Assembly (NCBI GenBank): GCA_023386955.1
Contig: JAEWIS010000039.1
Coordinates: forward strand, 1 to 64,000
DNA from: Bacillota bacterium
GTDB taxonomy: Bacteria; Bacillota; Bacilli; Paenibacillales; NBRC-103111
DNA: 64,000 nucleotides
Direction of reading: 5' to 3'
Part shown: positions 34,703 to 44,087 of the stretch, piece by piece
How the letters are laid out: every line of letters starts with the position of its first letter
How positions within the stretch are numbered: position 1 is the first letter of the stretch
Made by a program: the position numbers and the translations under genes
Notes under the pieces: model-generated
Told to the model about the DNA's origin: nothing
Database searches by the model: none
Seen by the model: only the letters and a program-made list of their open reading frames with translations

Positions 34703-36166
34703 ATGTTAGCGGACAAACACAAGCGTGCAGCCGCGGCGGCCGGTGTGCTGGTACTTCTGGCAGCCGGGGGCTTATGGGGAATCAGAGCATACGGCCTGGA
34801 TGATCAAATGCCACATGGCTTGGCCTTCGGCGGTATTCCCGTAGGCAAACTGCCGCTTACCCGGGCGGAGCAGCTGCTGGAGGCCCATCTGGCGCAAACA
34901 GCGGGCTGGCGCCTCCGCTTTGCCTCGGAGGTACCCGGCGCCGAGCAAGCGTCTGCCTTCGGCAGCACGGGGCTGCGCTGGGATGCCTCCGCTCCCCGGC
35001 AGGCACTGGCAGAGCTTAAAGGCGGCAGCCCCTTCCGTCGCGCCTGGGCTAAATGGCAGCTCCGCAACCGGGATCTGCCCGTGGGGATTCTATACGATGA
35101 AGGGGCTTATGCCGGATTCGTCAAACAAACCTGGGCGGAGCTACATGCCAAACAACCCACACCGGCTAAACGGCTGATTACCGGACAGGATCGGGTGGAG
35201 ATTATTCCCGACATCCCGGTGTACCGGGTGGACGAGAAAAAATTGCTGGACAGCCTGCTGGCTACGGACTGGCTCTCCATGTGGCGCGGACTGGCTCCGG
35301 AGCAGGAGGCGGCCAAAGCGGATCCCGTCGTGATTCCGGTGCCCCTTGCGGAAATCCACGCCCAGGTCACCTATGATTCCCTGACTGGTCAAGGCATTGA
35401 ACGCAAAATAAGCGAATTCGCCACCACCATTCTTCCCGGCGGCGAAGGGCGCCTGCACAATATTGTCTCCGCGGCCAAAACCATTCAAGACCGGGTTCTT
35501 GCGCCGGGTGATATATTCGATTACGCCCCAGTTATTGAAGAAACCAAAAACCGCTTCGGCTTCCGGGAGGCTCCGGTCATCTATAACGGCAAGCTGGTGC
35601 CCGGCGTGGGCGGCGGAATCTGCCAAGTCTCCTCCACCTTGTACAATGCGGTGCTGCGGGCCGGGCTGGAGATTGTGGAGCGGCGGAATCATACCCTGCC
35701 GGTAAGCTATGTTCCGCTGGGACAGGATGCCACCTTCTCGGAGGGGTATATTAATTTCAGGTTTCGCAATAACACCGGCGCGTATCTGCTGATCCGCACC
35801 GTGACCGAATCCAAGAAGCTGACAGTGAAGCTGTTCGGCACACTGCCCCAGAGCCAGTCCTTCGACATTGAGTCCGTCACCGTGGAGGAGTTGGAGGCCC
35901 CGGTCAAAACCGTCATCAACCCCACGCTCCGCATCGGCCAGCGTGAGGTGCTGCAGAAAGGCAAACCGGGTTATGTGGTGGAAACCTACCGCACCAAACG
36001 GGAGAACGGCACCATCCTCTCCCGGGAGCTGATTTCACGGGACCGTTATCAACCCCAGCCAGCCCTGGTGGCCGTAGGGGGCAAAGCCGGTGAAGGTACA
36101 GGTTCCGGCGGCGAAGGTAAGGAGGGTGTGCTGGAGGACGGAGTGGAGGGCCCCCGCTTCCGGTAA
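34703..36166 (+). CDS. VanW family protein with G5-like C-terminus
   Basis: Protein of 487 aa. ATG 6 nt after a G-rich GGGGGGTG site. It has an N-terminal membrane anchor (about 10-27), a putative peptidoglycan-binding region (about 35-225, with DRVEIIPDIPVYRVDEKKLLDSL), the VanW core (about 240-370: FATTILPGGEGRLHNIVSAAKTI, VPGVGGGICQVSSTLYNAVLRAGLEIVERRNH) and a G5-like segment (about 390-455). VanW was named from vancomycin-resistance clusters, but most members, such as this YoaR-like type, have no van neighbours and no proven function. Nothing here suggests resistance. A Gly/Glu-rich tail ends the protein. Confidence 0.85.
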   Translation: MLADKHKRAAAAAGVLVLLAAGGLWGIRAYGLDDQMPHGLAFGGIPVGKLPLTRAEQLLEAHLAQTAGWRLRFASEVPGAEQASAFGSTGLRWDASAPRQALAELKGGSPFRRAWAKWQLRNRDLPVGILYDEGAYAGFVKQTWAELHAKQPTPAKRLITGQDRVEIIPDIPVYRVDEKKLLDSLLATDWLSMWRGLAPEQEAAKADPVVIPVPLAEIHAQVTYDSLTGQGIERKISEFATTILPGGEGRLHNIVSAAKTIQDRVLAPGDIFDYAPVIEETKNRFGFREAPVIYNGKLVPGVGGGICQVSSTLYNAVLRAGLEIVERRNHTLPVSYVPLGQDATFSEGYINFRFRNNTGAYLLIRTVTESKKLTVKLFGTLPQSQSFDIESVTVEELEAPVKTVINPTLRIGQREVLQKGKPGYVVETYRTKRENGTILSRELISRDRYQPQPALVAVGGKAGEGTGSGGEGKEGVLEDGVEGPRFR

Positions 36167-36297
36167 GCCTGATTTTGGGCCCCCGGCTGTCCGGCAGCCC
36201 GCGTCTATGCTGGTCTTCGGGATAGTCCGGCTCCCGGTCTGAGGTCCGATCCCCCTCTTCACTTCCGTCATATTACTCTGCGGGAGCCTTGGCGAGA

Positions 36298-36313
36298 ATG
36301 TGACAGGTCACAT
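36298..36313. promoter_or_regulatory. PadR-type operator dyad
   Basis: The perfect 16-bp palindrome ATGTGAC-AG-GTCACAT fits the ATGT-N8-ACAT pattern reported for PadR-family sites. It lies 36 nt before the -10 box of the DUF1700/DUF4097 operon, a gene pair often found beside padR genes. No padR gene lies in the window. Confidence 0.6.
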
Positions 36314-36345
36314 GACTGCGGTTACTTCGTCCTCCACATATTGCC

Positions 36346-36354
36346 TGCTATACT
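36346..36354 (+). promoter_or_regulatory. Extended -10 promoter of the DUF1700/DUF4097 pair
   Basis: TGC-TATACT (TATACT 36349-36354) lies 42 nt before the ATG. There is no good -35 hexamer, as is common with extended -10 sites. Confidence 0.55.
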
Positions 36355-36396
36355 AAGAATCAAGTTCTTCATCAAGAAAAGAAGCAGGGGATGCAC

Positions 36397-36939
36397 ATGT
36401 CAAAGGCCGATTTTTTCCAGCAGCTCCGGGCCCGTCTCCGCGGCTTGCCTCCGGAAGAGCAAGAAAACATTCTCGGCGTGTATGAGGATTTGTTCCGCCA
36501 GGCCGAAGCCGGCGGCAAAAGTGAAGAGGACATTATCCGATCTCTGGGCTTTATACCCGTTCCTGTGGAGCAGCCGCCCCACATGCAGAACCACCAGTTA
36601 AATGCAGCCCGCAAGGGGGGCTTGCGGCCTTACGCAGCAGCCGTCTCGCTGCTGCTGTTCAATCTGGTTTTCGCAGTGGCGCCTTTTTTGACCATAGCCT
36701 TGCTGTTGTTTTCTTTATCCCTGGTGGCCGTATTGTTTTCCTTCAGTGTGGTCTGGGTTATTATCGGAACGGGAATTCCCGCAACTGTGGATGTGCTGCT
36801 TCTGGAGATTTTCACCACCATGACATTAAGCGGGCTAGGAATTCTGCTGGGGGCTGCAATGTGGAAATTAAATATTGCCTTCTGGTCTGTGGTCAAACGC
36901 TATGTGGCCTTGAACCTCAGACTGGTCAGGGGGGATTAG
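36397..36939 (+). CDS. DUF1700 (HAAS-type) membrane protein
   Basis: Protein of 180 aa. I chose the ATG at 36397, 7 nt after AGGGG; an ATG two codons earlier overlaps the site. The N-terminal helical region (about 1-60: KADFFQQLRARLRGLPPEEQENILGVYEDLF ... EEDIIRSLGFIPVP) is the HAAS/DUF1700 signature. Three or four membrane segments follow (about 78-165). In related genomes such proteins are paired with DUF4097 proteins and PadR regulators and respond to envelope stress. Here the DUF4097 gene follows after 1 nt and a PadR-type dyad lies upstream. Confidence 0.85.
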   Translation: MSKADFFQQLRARLRGLPPEEQENILGVYEDLFRQAEAGGKSEEDIIRSLGFIPVPVEQPPHMQNHQLNAARKGGLRPYAAAVSLLLFNLVFAVAPFLTIALLLFSLSLVAVLFSFSVVWVIIGTGIPATVDVLLLEIFTTMTLSGLGILLGAAMWKLNIAFWSVVKRYVALNLRLVRGD

Positions 36940-36940
36940 G

Positions 36941-37822
36941 TTGAACTTGAGATGGAGTTTGAAGCAAATTGTAATGACGGCGCTGGCCTGTACCCTGATT
37001 GGGATCGGCGGGCTGATGCTTCTGTACCGGGTTGGAGTCATCGACAATGCCACTATAGACCTGGATGTTCAAAAGGAGCTGGATGTGTCAACCGTCCAAG
37101 CCTTCTCGCTGACGACGGATACGACTCCCATTACCGTGGTTTCCACCACCGGCGATCAATTGCGGATCAAGCTAAGCGGACGGGTCCGTGAAGCCGATGC
37201 GGAGTATGCCGCCATTGAGCTGGATAACCGGAGCGGTGAAGTAAAAGCGGTAGCCCGCACCACCAAGAAGTTTTCCATCGGGATTGACGTAACCCAGTTG
37301 TTCCAGCTGTTCTCTAACAACCTGGAGGTAACTGTGGAGCTGCCCGAGAAGGTATACCGCAGCCTTTCCTTTAGTGCCGATACAGGGAGGATTACCCTGC
37401 CGGCGCTTCAAGCGGATACACTGGAGATAAAGACTGACACCGGCGAGATTCGTCTGGACGGGTTTACCGGCAAAAGCCTTACAGCCCGGAGCGACACCGG
37501 CACGATGAGGCTGGACCACTTGTCCGCCAAGCTGGCGCTTCGCACGGATACCGGACATATTATTGCTGGACTGGATGCCCTTCCGGCTGCTGCTGATCTG
37601 CAGACCGATACGGGGGATATCCGCTTGAACCTGGCCAAGGTTATCCCGGCGGAATTAAAATTCGCCACAGATACCGGCCGGACCACCCTGCAGATTCCGT
37701 CGCAGGATCAGTTTAGCGCCAAACGGATGGAGAAACGCCGGCTGGAGGGCCAGCTGTCCGGCGGAGGTCCTCTGCTGCAGGCCCGTGCGGATACAGGAGA
37801 TATTGAGCTTGTTGTGGAATAG
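36941..37822 (+). CDS. DUF4097 beta-solenoid protein
   Basis: Protein of 293 aa, TTG start at 36941 right after the upstream stop, with GGGGGGA as ribosome site. One membrane anchor (about 8-32) precedes an outer region of regular short beta repeats built on T-D-T-G-x-I/T: SADTGRITLPALQ, KTDTGEIRLDGF, RSDTGTMRLDHL, RTDTGHIIAGL, QTDTGDIRLNL, ATDTGRTTLQI, RADTGDIELVVE. This is the DUF4097 right-handed solenoid seen in LiaG-type envelope-stress proteins. The function is unknown. It is translationally coupled with the DUF1700 gene. Confidence 0.88.
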   Translation: MNLRWSLKQIVMTALACTLIGIGGLMLLYRVGVIDNATIDLDVQKELDVSTVQAFSLTTDTTPITVVSTTGDQLRIKLSGRVREADAEYAAIELDNRSGEVKAVARTTKKFSIGIDVTQLFQLFSNNLEVTVELPEKVYRSLSFSADTGRITLPALQADTLEIKTDTGEIRLDGFTGKSLTARSDTGTMRLDHLSAKLALRTDTGHIIAGLDALPAAADLQTDTGDIRLNLAKVIPAELKFATDTGRTTLQIPSQDQFSAKRMEKRRLEGQLSGGGPLLQARADTGDIELVVE

Positions 37823-37843
37823 TCATCCATGTCTTTTTATCAG

Positions 37844-37891
37844 ATACAAAAAATCCCCGGCACTCCTTTTAGGGAGCCCGGGGATTTTGTA
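37844..37891. terminator. Bidirectional terminator between DUF4097 gene and argH
   Basis: ACAAAAAATCCCCGGCACTCC pairs with GGGAGCCCGGGGATTTTGT around TTTTA, one mismatch. It directly abuts the argH stop at 37892. Confidence 0.88.
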
Positions 37892-39307
37892 TTATTTGCT
37901 CTTTTCGGCATATTCCTTGTGCCAATCCTGAAGCTGCTGCAGCGCCGCTTCCGCACGCTCCACCGCTGCCGCCACCTGTACGGAGGCTGTGCCGCCGTAG
38001 ACATTACGAGCGTTGACCACATGCTCCGGCTGAAGCACGTTGTAGATGTCGTCACCGAAGAGTTTGGAGAAGCTGTGGTATTCGGACAGCTCCAGATCCA
38101 GCAGATATTTCTTGTGCTCGATGCTGTACAGCACCAGCTTGCCGATGACTTCATGGGCTTGACGGAAGGGCATACCCTTGTTCACCAGATAGTCGGCAAT
38201 ATCGGTGGCATTGGAGAAGTCCTGGTTGACGGCCTGGCGCATCCGCTCCTTGTTCACCTTCATGGTGGAGATCATGGGAGCGAATAGCTGGAGGGCACCA
38301 TCCAGAGTTTTGACGGTATCCAGCATGCCTTCCTTGTCCTCCTGCATGTCCTTGTTGTATGCCAGCGGCAGGGACTTCAGGACGGTCAGGAGACCCATCA
38401 GGTTGCCGTAGACCCGGCCTGTTTTGCCCCGGACCAGCTCCGGCACGTCGGGATTCTTCTTCTGCGGCATGATGCTTGAGCCGGTGCAGAAGGCGTCATC
38501 CAGCTCCACAAAGGCAAACTCATTGCTGGACCAGAGAATCAGCTCCTCGCTGAGCCGGGAAAGATGCATCATGATCAGGGAAGCATTGCTCAGAAACTCC
38601 AGAATGAAATCCCGGTCGCTTACAGCATCCAGACTGTTTTCGTAAACCCGTTCAAAACCCAACCGTCCGGCCACAAAATGCCGGTCGATGGGGAAGGTGG
38701 TGCCCGCCAGGGCACCTGCGCCAAGGGGCAGGGTGTTGACCCGCTTGTAGCTGTCGGTGAGACGCTCCGCATCCCGCTGGAACATGGAGACATACGCCAT
38801 CAGATGATGGGCGAATAGAATCGGCTGAGCCCTCTGCAGATGGGTATACCCGGGGACAATGGTATCCAGATTGGCCTTAGCCTGTCCGATCAAGGCCTCC
38901 TGCAGCTTCGCCAGGAGTCCGACGAAATGGACCACCCGCTTGCGCAGGTACAAATGCATGTCCGTGGCCACTTGGTCATTGCGGCTGCGGCCCGTATGAA
39001 GCTTGCCGCCTACCGGTCCGATTTCGTCGATCAGCGCCTTTTCGATATTCATGTGGATGTCTTCGTCACCGATGGAGAATTCCTGCTCTCCGCGTTTAAT
39101 CCGATTGGAGACCAGATGAAGGCCGTCCGTAATTTTCTCCACATCCGCCAGAGGCAAAATCCCGCATTTGCCCAGCATGGCCACATGGGCCAGGCTGCCT
39201 TGAATATCCTCCTCCGCCAGCTCCTTGTCGAAGGTAATGGAAGCTGTATATTCCTCCACCAGTTGATCCGTTTGTTTGGTAAAGCGTCCGCCCCACAATT
39301 TTGACAC
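37892..39307 (-). CDS. argH: Argininosuccinate lyase
   Basis: Protein of 471 aa from the GTG at 39307, 7 nt after AGGAGGG; the frame is open ten codons further. The fumarase/aspartase superfamily signature [12 protein letters not shown] carries the flexible catalytic loop, with [15 protein letters not shown] and [13 protein letters not shown] as further conserved blocks. It splits argininosuccinate into arginine and fumarate, the last step of arginine synthesis, and is the last gene of the argCJBDFGH series. A weak hairpin separates it from argG. Confidence 0.97.
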   Translation of the reverse strand: MSKLWGGRFTKQTDQLVEEYTASITFDKELAEEDIQGSLAHVAMLGKCGILPLADVEKITDGLHLVSNRIKRGEQEFSIGDEDIHMNIEKALIDEIGPVGGKLHTGRSRNDQVATDMHLYLRKRVVHFVGLLAKLQEALIGQAKANLDTIVPGYTHLQRAQPILFAHHLMAYVSMFQRDAERLTDSYKRVNTLPLGAGALAGTTFPIDRHFVAGRLGFERVYENSLDAVSDRDFILEFLSNASLIMMHLSRLSEELILWSSNEFAFVELDDAFCTGSSIMPQKKNPDVPELVRGKTGRVYGNLMGLLTVLKSLPLAYNKDMQEDKEGMLDTVKTLDGALQLFAPMISTMKVNKERMRQAVNQDFSNATDIADYLVNKGMPFRQAHEVIGKLVLYSIEHKKYLLDLELSEYHSFSKLFGDDIYNVLQPEHVVNARNVYGGTASVQVAAAVERAEAALQQLQDWHKEYAEKSK

Positions 39308-39389
39308 GCGCTTGCCCTCCTCTGTCTGCTCTCGCACTTACAATCTTCGTTCTATTATACACAATATGCAGCCATTTTTCTTTGCAAGA

Positions 39390-39422
39390 AACGGACTGCC
39401 GAACCCTCCGGCAGCCCGTCCC
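39390..39422 (-). terminator. Weak terminator/attenuator hairpin between argG and argH
   Basis: On the minus strand ACGGGCTGCCG pairs with CGGCAGTCCGT around a short loop, followed by TTCTTGC. The T tract is poor, so it probably reduces rather than stops read-through into argH. Confidence 0.5.
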
Positions 39423-39442
39423 TTTACCTGCATACAATTGAT

Positions 39443-40675
39443 TTATTTGGTTTGATCCACGCCGGAGGATACCTTCAACCGCAGCGCGTTCAGGCGGATA
39501 AAGCCGGTGGCGTCGTTCTGGTTGTAGGCTTGGGTCGGATCGGCTTCCATGGTGGCGATGTTCGGGTTGTACAGGCTCACCGGGCTCTTCACGCCGGCGC
39601 CGATCACATTGCCCTTGTACAGCTTCAGGCGCACGGTTCCGGTGACGTTCTTCTGGCTTTCGCTCACCAGGGCCTGCAGCGCCAGACGCTCCGGCGCAAA
39701 CCAGAAGCCGTTGTACACCAGGGAGGCGTATTTGGAAATCAGGGAATCCCGCAAATGCATGACATCGCGGTCCATGGTGATGGATTCCATCTTCCTGTGG
39801 GCGGTGAAGAGGATCGTGCCGCCAGGGGTTTCATACACGCCGCGGCTCTTCATCCCCACGAAGCGGTTCTCCACCATGTCCACACGGCCGATGCCGTGTT
39901 TGCCGCCCAGCTCGTTGAGCTTCTCCATAGCTTCCAGCGGGGTTACCGGCACGCCATTAATGGCGGTGCAGTCGCCTTGGGCGAATTCCAGCTCCACATA
40001 TTCGGGCTGGTCCGGAGCATCCTCGGGAGCTACGCTCAGCACGAACATCCCCTTGTTGGACTCGGCGCTAGGATCAAACCAGGGGTCCTCCAGAATGCCG
40101 CTTTCGAAGCTGATATGCAGCAGGTTGCGGTCCGTGGAATAGGGTTTGGCTGCGGAAGCCTGTACGGGAATGCCGTGGGCTTCGGCATACGCAATCATTT
40201 CGGCGCGGCCCGGGAACTCTTCGCGGAACTGCTCGGAACGCCAAGGAGCGATGACCTCCAGCTCCGGAGCCAGGGCTGCCGCAGTCAGCTCAAAGCGGAC
40301 TTGATCATTGCCCTTGCCGGTTGCGCCGTGGGCGATGGCGGTGGCGCCTTCGGCACGGGCGATTTCGACCATGCGCTTGGCGATCAGCGGACGGGCGATG
40401 CTGGTGCCCAGCAGGTATTGGCCCTCATACAGGGCGCCTGCCTGGAACATGGGGTAGATGAAGTCCTTGGCGAACTCATCACGCAGATCGTCGATGTACA
40501 CCTTGGAGGCGCCTGTAGCCAGAGCCTTGGCCTCCAGGCCGTCCAGCTCATCCTTTTGGCCGATGTCGGCGGTGAAGGTAATGATCTCCGCATCGTAGGT
40601 GTGCTTCAGCCAAGCCAGGATCACCGAGGTATCCAGACCGCCGGAATACGCGAGAACAATTTTTTGCTTTGCCAT
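39443..40675 (-). CDS. argG: Argininosuccinate synthase
   Basis: Protein of 410 aa. The N-type PP-loop [16 protein letters not shown] binds [16 protein letters not shown] and the aspartate/citrulline loops ([28 protein letters not shown]) are present. It joins citrulline and aspartate to argininosuccinate with ATP. GAGGAG lies 12 nt before the ATG. It is 51 nt downstream of argF on the same strand. Confidence 0.97.
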   Translation of the reverse strand: MAKQKIVLAYSGGLDTSVILAWLKHTYDAEIITFTADIGQKDELDGLEAKALATGASKVYIDDLRDEFAKDFIYPMFQAGALYEGQYLLGTSIARPLIAKRMVEIARAEGATAIAHGATGKGNDQVRFELTAAALAPELEVIAPWRSEQFREEFPGRAEMIAYAEAHGIPVQASAAKPYSTDRNLLHISFESGILEDPWFDPSAESNKGMFVLSVAPEDAPDQPEYVELEFAQGDCTAINGVPVTPLEAMEKLNELGGKHGIGRVDMVENRFVGMKSRGVYETPGGTILFTAHRKMESITMDRDVMHLRDSLISKYASLVYNGFWFAPERLALQALVSESQKNVTGTVRLKLYKGNVIGAGVKSPVSLYNPNIATMEADPTQAYNQNDATGFIRLNALRLKVSSGVDQTK

Positions 40676-40725
40676 GTTAAGTTGATGCTCCTCTCATTTC
40701 ACTTATCCTATATTGTACACGATTA

Positions 40726-41682
40726 TCACATGATCGCTGCCATAATTGCTTTTTGTGCGTGAAGGCGGTTTTCCGCCTCGTCGAAAATCTGGGAGTTAGG
40801 GCCGTCGATGACTCCGGCACTGACCTCTTCGCCCCGGTGGGCGGGCAGACAGTGAAGGAACATATAATCCGGCTTGGCATACTGTACCAGCTCTTCATTC
40901 ACCTGATACTCGGCGAAGGCCTTCTCCCGGATCTTCTGCTCTTCCTCAAAGCCCATGCTGGCCCACACATCGGTGTAGACAATATCCGCATCGGCAATAG
41001 CCTCACGGGTATCCCCGGTCACCAGCACGCTGCCGCCGGTGGAAGCCGCTACGGTCATGGAGCGTGCGGTCATTTCCGCATCCGGCAGATACCCTTCCGG
41101 CGCGGCAATGGCAAAGTGCATACCGAACTTGGCTGCACCCATCATCAGGGAGTGGGCCATATTGTTGCCATCGCCGATAAAAGCGACCTTGAGGCCGGCC
41201 AGCTTGCCCTTTTGCTCCAGCACCGTTTGGTAATCCGCCATAGCCTGGCAGGGATGGGACCAGTCGGTAAGAGCGTTGATGACGGGAACGGAGGCATACT
41301 TGGCCAGGTCCGTCAGGGTGGTGTGGGCGAAGGTCCGGATCATAATGCCGTCCACATAACGGGACAGCACCTGTGCCGTATCGGCAATGGGCTCGCCCCG
41401 GCCGATCTGCAGATCATTGCGGCTTAAGAACAGCGGATGCCCGCCCAGCTGGTACATGCCGACCTCGAAGGATACCCGTGTCCGGGTGGAGGATTTTTCG
41501 AAGATCATCCCCAGTGTTTTGCCCTTCAAGGGCTGGTAAACCTCGCCTGCCTTCTGCTTGCGCTTCAGCTCGATGGCGTAATCCAACAGATACTGCAATT
41601 CCTCGGTGGTAAAGTCCTCCAGGTCCAGGAAATCCCTGCCCTTGAGCTGTAACTGGTCATTTTGCTCCACAAACTGCGCCAT
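40726..41682 (-). CDS. argF: Ornithine carbamoyltransferase
   Basis: Protein of 318 aa. The carbamoyl-phosphate loop FEKSSTRTRVSFE, the HPCQ motif (DWSHPCQAMADYQ) and the ornithine/SMG loop (DVWASMGFEEE) with HCLPAHRGEEV are all intact. It makes citrulline from ornithine and carbamoyl phosphate. No carAB genes are nearby, so carbamoyl phosphate comes from elsewhere. A structured 145-nt repeat lies between argD and argF. Confidence 0.97.
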   Translation of the reverse strand: MAQFVEQNDQLQLKGRDFLDLEDFTTEELQYLLDYAIELKRKQKAGEVYQPLKGKTLGMIFEKSSTRTRVSFEVGMYQLGGHPLFLSRNDLQIGRGEPIADTAQVLSRYVDGIMIRTFAHTTLTDLAKYASVPVINALTDWSHPCQAMADYQTVLEQKGKLAGLKVAFIGDGNNMAHSLMMGAAKFGMHFAIAAPEGYLPDAEMTARSMTVAASTGGSVLVTGDTREAIADADIVYTDVWASMGFEEEQKIREKAFAEYQVNEELVQYAKPDYMFLHCLPAHRGEEVSAGVIDGPNSQIFDEAENRLHAQKAIMAAIM

Positions 41683-41772
41683 GAATGGATTGAGCCCCTC
41701 TCCCGCTTAAAATAAAGGGTACACGCACCGCTTTACCCGTTCCGCGATGCTGCCCTGTTTCCTGATCGTTTC

Positions 41773-41917
41773 TTAGAGACTGTCACGAAATAAGTACCGC
41801 TAATTTGCCGACAAAACTCCCTGAGGGCTTTCCCAAGGAAAGCCGGCTTCGTAAGCATCAGCTACCCTTGGAGATTTTGTCAGCAAAAGCGGGTACTAAT
41901 CTCCTGACAGCTCCTTA
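41773..41917. repeat. Long palindromic repeat element A (argD 3' end)
   Basis: Imperfect arms of about 45 bp: left arm 41773-41820 (contains AAGTACCGCTAATTTG and GACAAAACTCC), right arm 41870-41917 (contains GGAGATTTTGTCAGC and GCGGGTACT). The loop holds an inverted copy of the fixed-head hairpin module (41826-41863). The outer edge (CAGCTCCTTA) supplies the argD stop codon. Its sister element is 47643-47789. Confidence 0.8.
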
Positions 41918-43117
41918 CTCCGCTACGCCTGCTGCCTTCTTCGCCGCATGTTCGGCCAGCACCCGGCAGATGACGGCAATGCCCTCATCCAGCTCTTCCT
42001 TCGTAACCAGCAGATTAGGCAAAAGACGCACCACATTGGGGCCTGCCGGCACAACCAGCACTCCTGCCTGGTGAATGTCGGCGATAACCGCTGCCGTCGG
42101 CTCCGTACAAATTACACCGATCAGCAGCCCCAAACCGCGAACCTCCTTCACCAGCGGATTACCTGCTGTTCCTTCCATAAGCTTGTCGATGGCGTAATGG
42201 CCCATCTCGGCAGCATGCTCCGGCAGCTTTTGACCGAGGATGATTTCCAGCGTTGCGATGGCCGCAGCCGAAACCAGCGGCGTTCCACCGAAGGTGGAGG
42301 CGTGCGCCCCAGCCGTGAAGGCGTCGCGCAGCTTGGCTTTGCCCAGCATAGCGCCCATAGGCAGCCCTGCAGCAATTCCCTTGGCCAGGGTGAAAATATC
42401 CGGCTCGATGCCGTAATGCTCATATGCAAACAGCTTGCCGGTCCGGCCCATTCCGGTTTGCACCTCGTCGACGATCAGGAGCAGATCATGCTCCTTGCAG
42501 AGCCTTACGATCTCGTCGATAAAACCCTGCTCCGCCGTAATGACGCCGCCCTCGGCCTGCACCATCTCCAGCATAATGGCACAGGTTTTGTCCGTGATGC
42601 AGGAGGAGAGCGCCGGCGCATCGTTAAACGGGGCATAGACGAAGCCTTCAGGCAGCGGATGGAAGCCGTCCTTAACCTTGTCCTGTCCGGTGGCCGTCAG
42701 CGTCGCCAGAGTGCGCCCGTGGAAGGATTGATGGAAGGTAATGATCTCATAGCGGTTTTTGCCCAAAATCTTGCTGTTATAGCGGCGGGCCAGCTTAATG
42801 GCGGCTTCGTTGGCCTCCGCTCCGCTGTTACAGAAGAACACGTTGTCGGCGCAGCTGTTGTCCACCAGCATCCGGGCCAGCTTCTCCTGGTTCTCCGAAT
42901 AAAACAGATTGCTCACATGCCACAGCTGGTCCAATTGTGCGGCGATCCGTTCAGCTACCTGCTTAGGGGCATGCCCCAGACTGGTTACGGCCAGCCCGCT
43001 CATCAGATCCAGATACTCCTTGCCCTCCGAGTCCCACAGCCGGCTGCCCTCCCCCTTGACCATAGTAATGGGATAACGGGCATACGATGGAAAAATGGCA
43101 CTTTCCTGATTGCTCAC
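41915..43117 (-). CDS. argD: Acetylornithine aminotransferase
   Basis: Protein of 400 aa from the GTG at 43117, 10 nt after AAGGAG; the frame is open 39 codons upstream. Class III PLP aminotransferase: FCNSGAEANEAAIKLAR, FHQSFHGRTLATL, LLIVDEVQTGMGRTG, and the PLP-lysine region FTLAKGIAAGLPMGAML. It converts N-acetylglutamate semialdehyde to N-acetylornithine. The stop codon lies in repeat element A, so the last residues may have been changed by its insertion. Confidence 0.95.
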   Translation of the reverse strand: MSNQESAIFPSYARYPITMVKGEGSRLWDSEGKEYLDLMSGLAVTSLGHAPKQVAERIAAQLDQLWHVSNLFYSENQEKLARMLVDNSCADNVFFCNSGAEANEAAIKLARRYNSKILGKNRYEIITFHQSFHGRTLATLTATGQDKVKDGFHPLPEGFVYAPFNDAPALSSCITDKTCAIMLEMVQAEGGVITAEQGFIDEIVRLCKEHDLLLIVDEVQTGMGRTGKLFAYEHYGIEPDIFTLAKGIAAGLPMGAMLGKAKLRDAFTAGAHASTFGGTPLVSAAAIATLEIILGQKLPEHAAEMGHYAIDKLMEGTAGNPLVKEVRGLGLLIGVICTEPTAAVIADIHQAGVLVVPAGPNVVRLLPNLLVTKEELDEGIAVICRVLAEHAAKKAAGVAE

Positions 43118-43196
43118 GTCACTCACTCTCCTTTCGCCTGAAACAGAATGTGTATGGGTTAAATCCTGATTGAACGGTTGTTGTTCGTGCACCTTC

Positions 43197-44018
43197 TTAA
43201 CGTACGATCCGCGTACCTGCCGAACCCTCCGCAACTGCCTGCCGGAGAATACCCGGCTCGGCGCCGTTGACGATCAGGACCTCCTGCACCTCGCCCTGAA
43301 TGCATTCCATGGCAGCCCGCACCTTAGGGATCATACCCCCATAAATCTCACCGGAGGCAATCATGGCCTCAATCTCCGCTACGGTCACCACGGGAAGCAC
43401 CCGCTTGACCCCTTCGCCGTCCGTCCGCAGGATGCCTGGCACGTCCGTCACCACCACCAGCCGGGAAACGCCCAGCTGGGACGCTACCGCACCCGCTGCC
43501 GTATCCGCGTTGATATTATACCGCTGTGCGCCGTCTTTACCAAGACCGACGGGAGCAATAACAGGGACATACCCCATATCCACAAGACTTTGGATCAGCT
43601 GTGCATTCACCCGGGTGACGTTGCCCACCAAACCCACCTCATGGGCATTGGGCACCGGTTCCGCTTCAATCAGCCGCCCGTCTGCGCCGGAGAGGCCTAC
43701 CGCCTTGGCGCCGGACAATTGGATCCGCCGGACGATTTCCTTGTTGATTTTGCCCGCTAAAACCATCTCCACTACATCCAGCACCGCTTCGCTGGTTTTG
43801 CGCAGGCCGCCGACGAACTCCGACTCGATGCCCAGCCGGTTCAAGGTTTCGGAGATGGCCGGGCCGCCGCCGTGTACGATCACGGGCACAAAACCCTCCT
43901 CCGCCAGCTCCTTCATCTCCCGGAAGAAATCCTCCGGCAGAGCTGCCAGGGTGCTTCCCCCGCACTTGATCACGTAGGCCGAAGCCGTACGCTGCTGCTG
44001 ATTGCTTATTTGCGTCAC
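43197..44018 (-). CDS. argB: Acetylglutamate kinase
   Basis: Protein of 273 aa, GTG start with AGGAGG 10 nt before. Amino-acid kinase fold: YVIKCGGSTLA, VIVHGGGPAISE (substrate Gly loop), KAVGLSGADGRLI, YNINADTAAGAVA, and VVTDVPGILR. It phosphorylates N-acetylglutamate, usually the arginine-inhibited step. The short N-terminus lacks the extra helix typical of strongly arginine-inhibited hexameric forms; feedback behaviour cannot be settled here. Confidence 0.96.
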   Translation of the reverse strand: MTQISNQQQRTASAYVIKCGGSTLAALPEDFFREMKELAEEGFVPVIVHGGGPAISETLNRLGIESEFVGGLRKTSEAVLDVVEMVLAGKINKEIVRRIQLSGAKAVGLSGADGRLIEAEPVPNAHEVGLVGNVTRVNAQLIQSLVDMGYVPVIAPVGLGKDGAQRYNINADTAAGAVASQLGVSRLVVVTDVPGILRTDGEGVKRVLPVVTVAEIEAMIASGEIYGGMIPKVRAAMECIQGEVQEVLIVNGAEPGILRQAVAEGSAGTRIVR

Positions 44019-44087
44019 CTGTGTTGCGCCTCCTGTTCCGGTTCGGGCTTTGGTTTCGGTTTATGAGACTGGCCTTGCAGCCTCTAT

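Noticed and set aside
34703..36166. Vancomycin-resistance locus
   Set aside because: VanW-domain proteins are common in Firmicutes outside van clusters, and no vanA/H/X/S/R genes are present.
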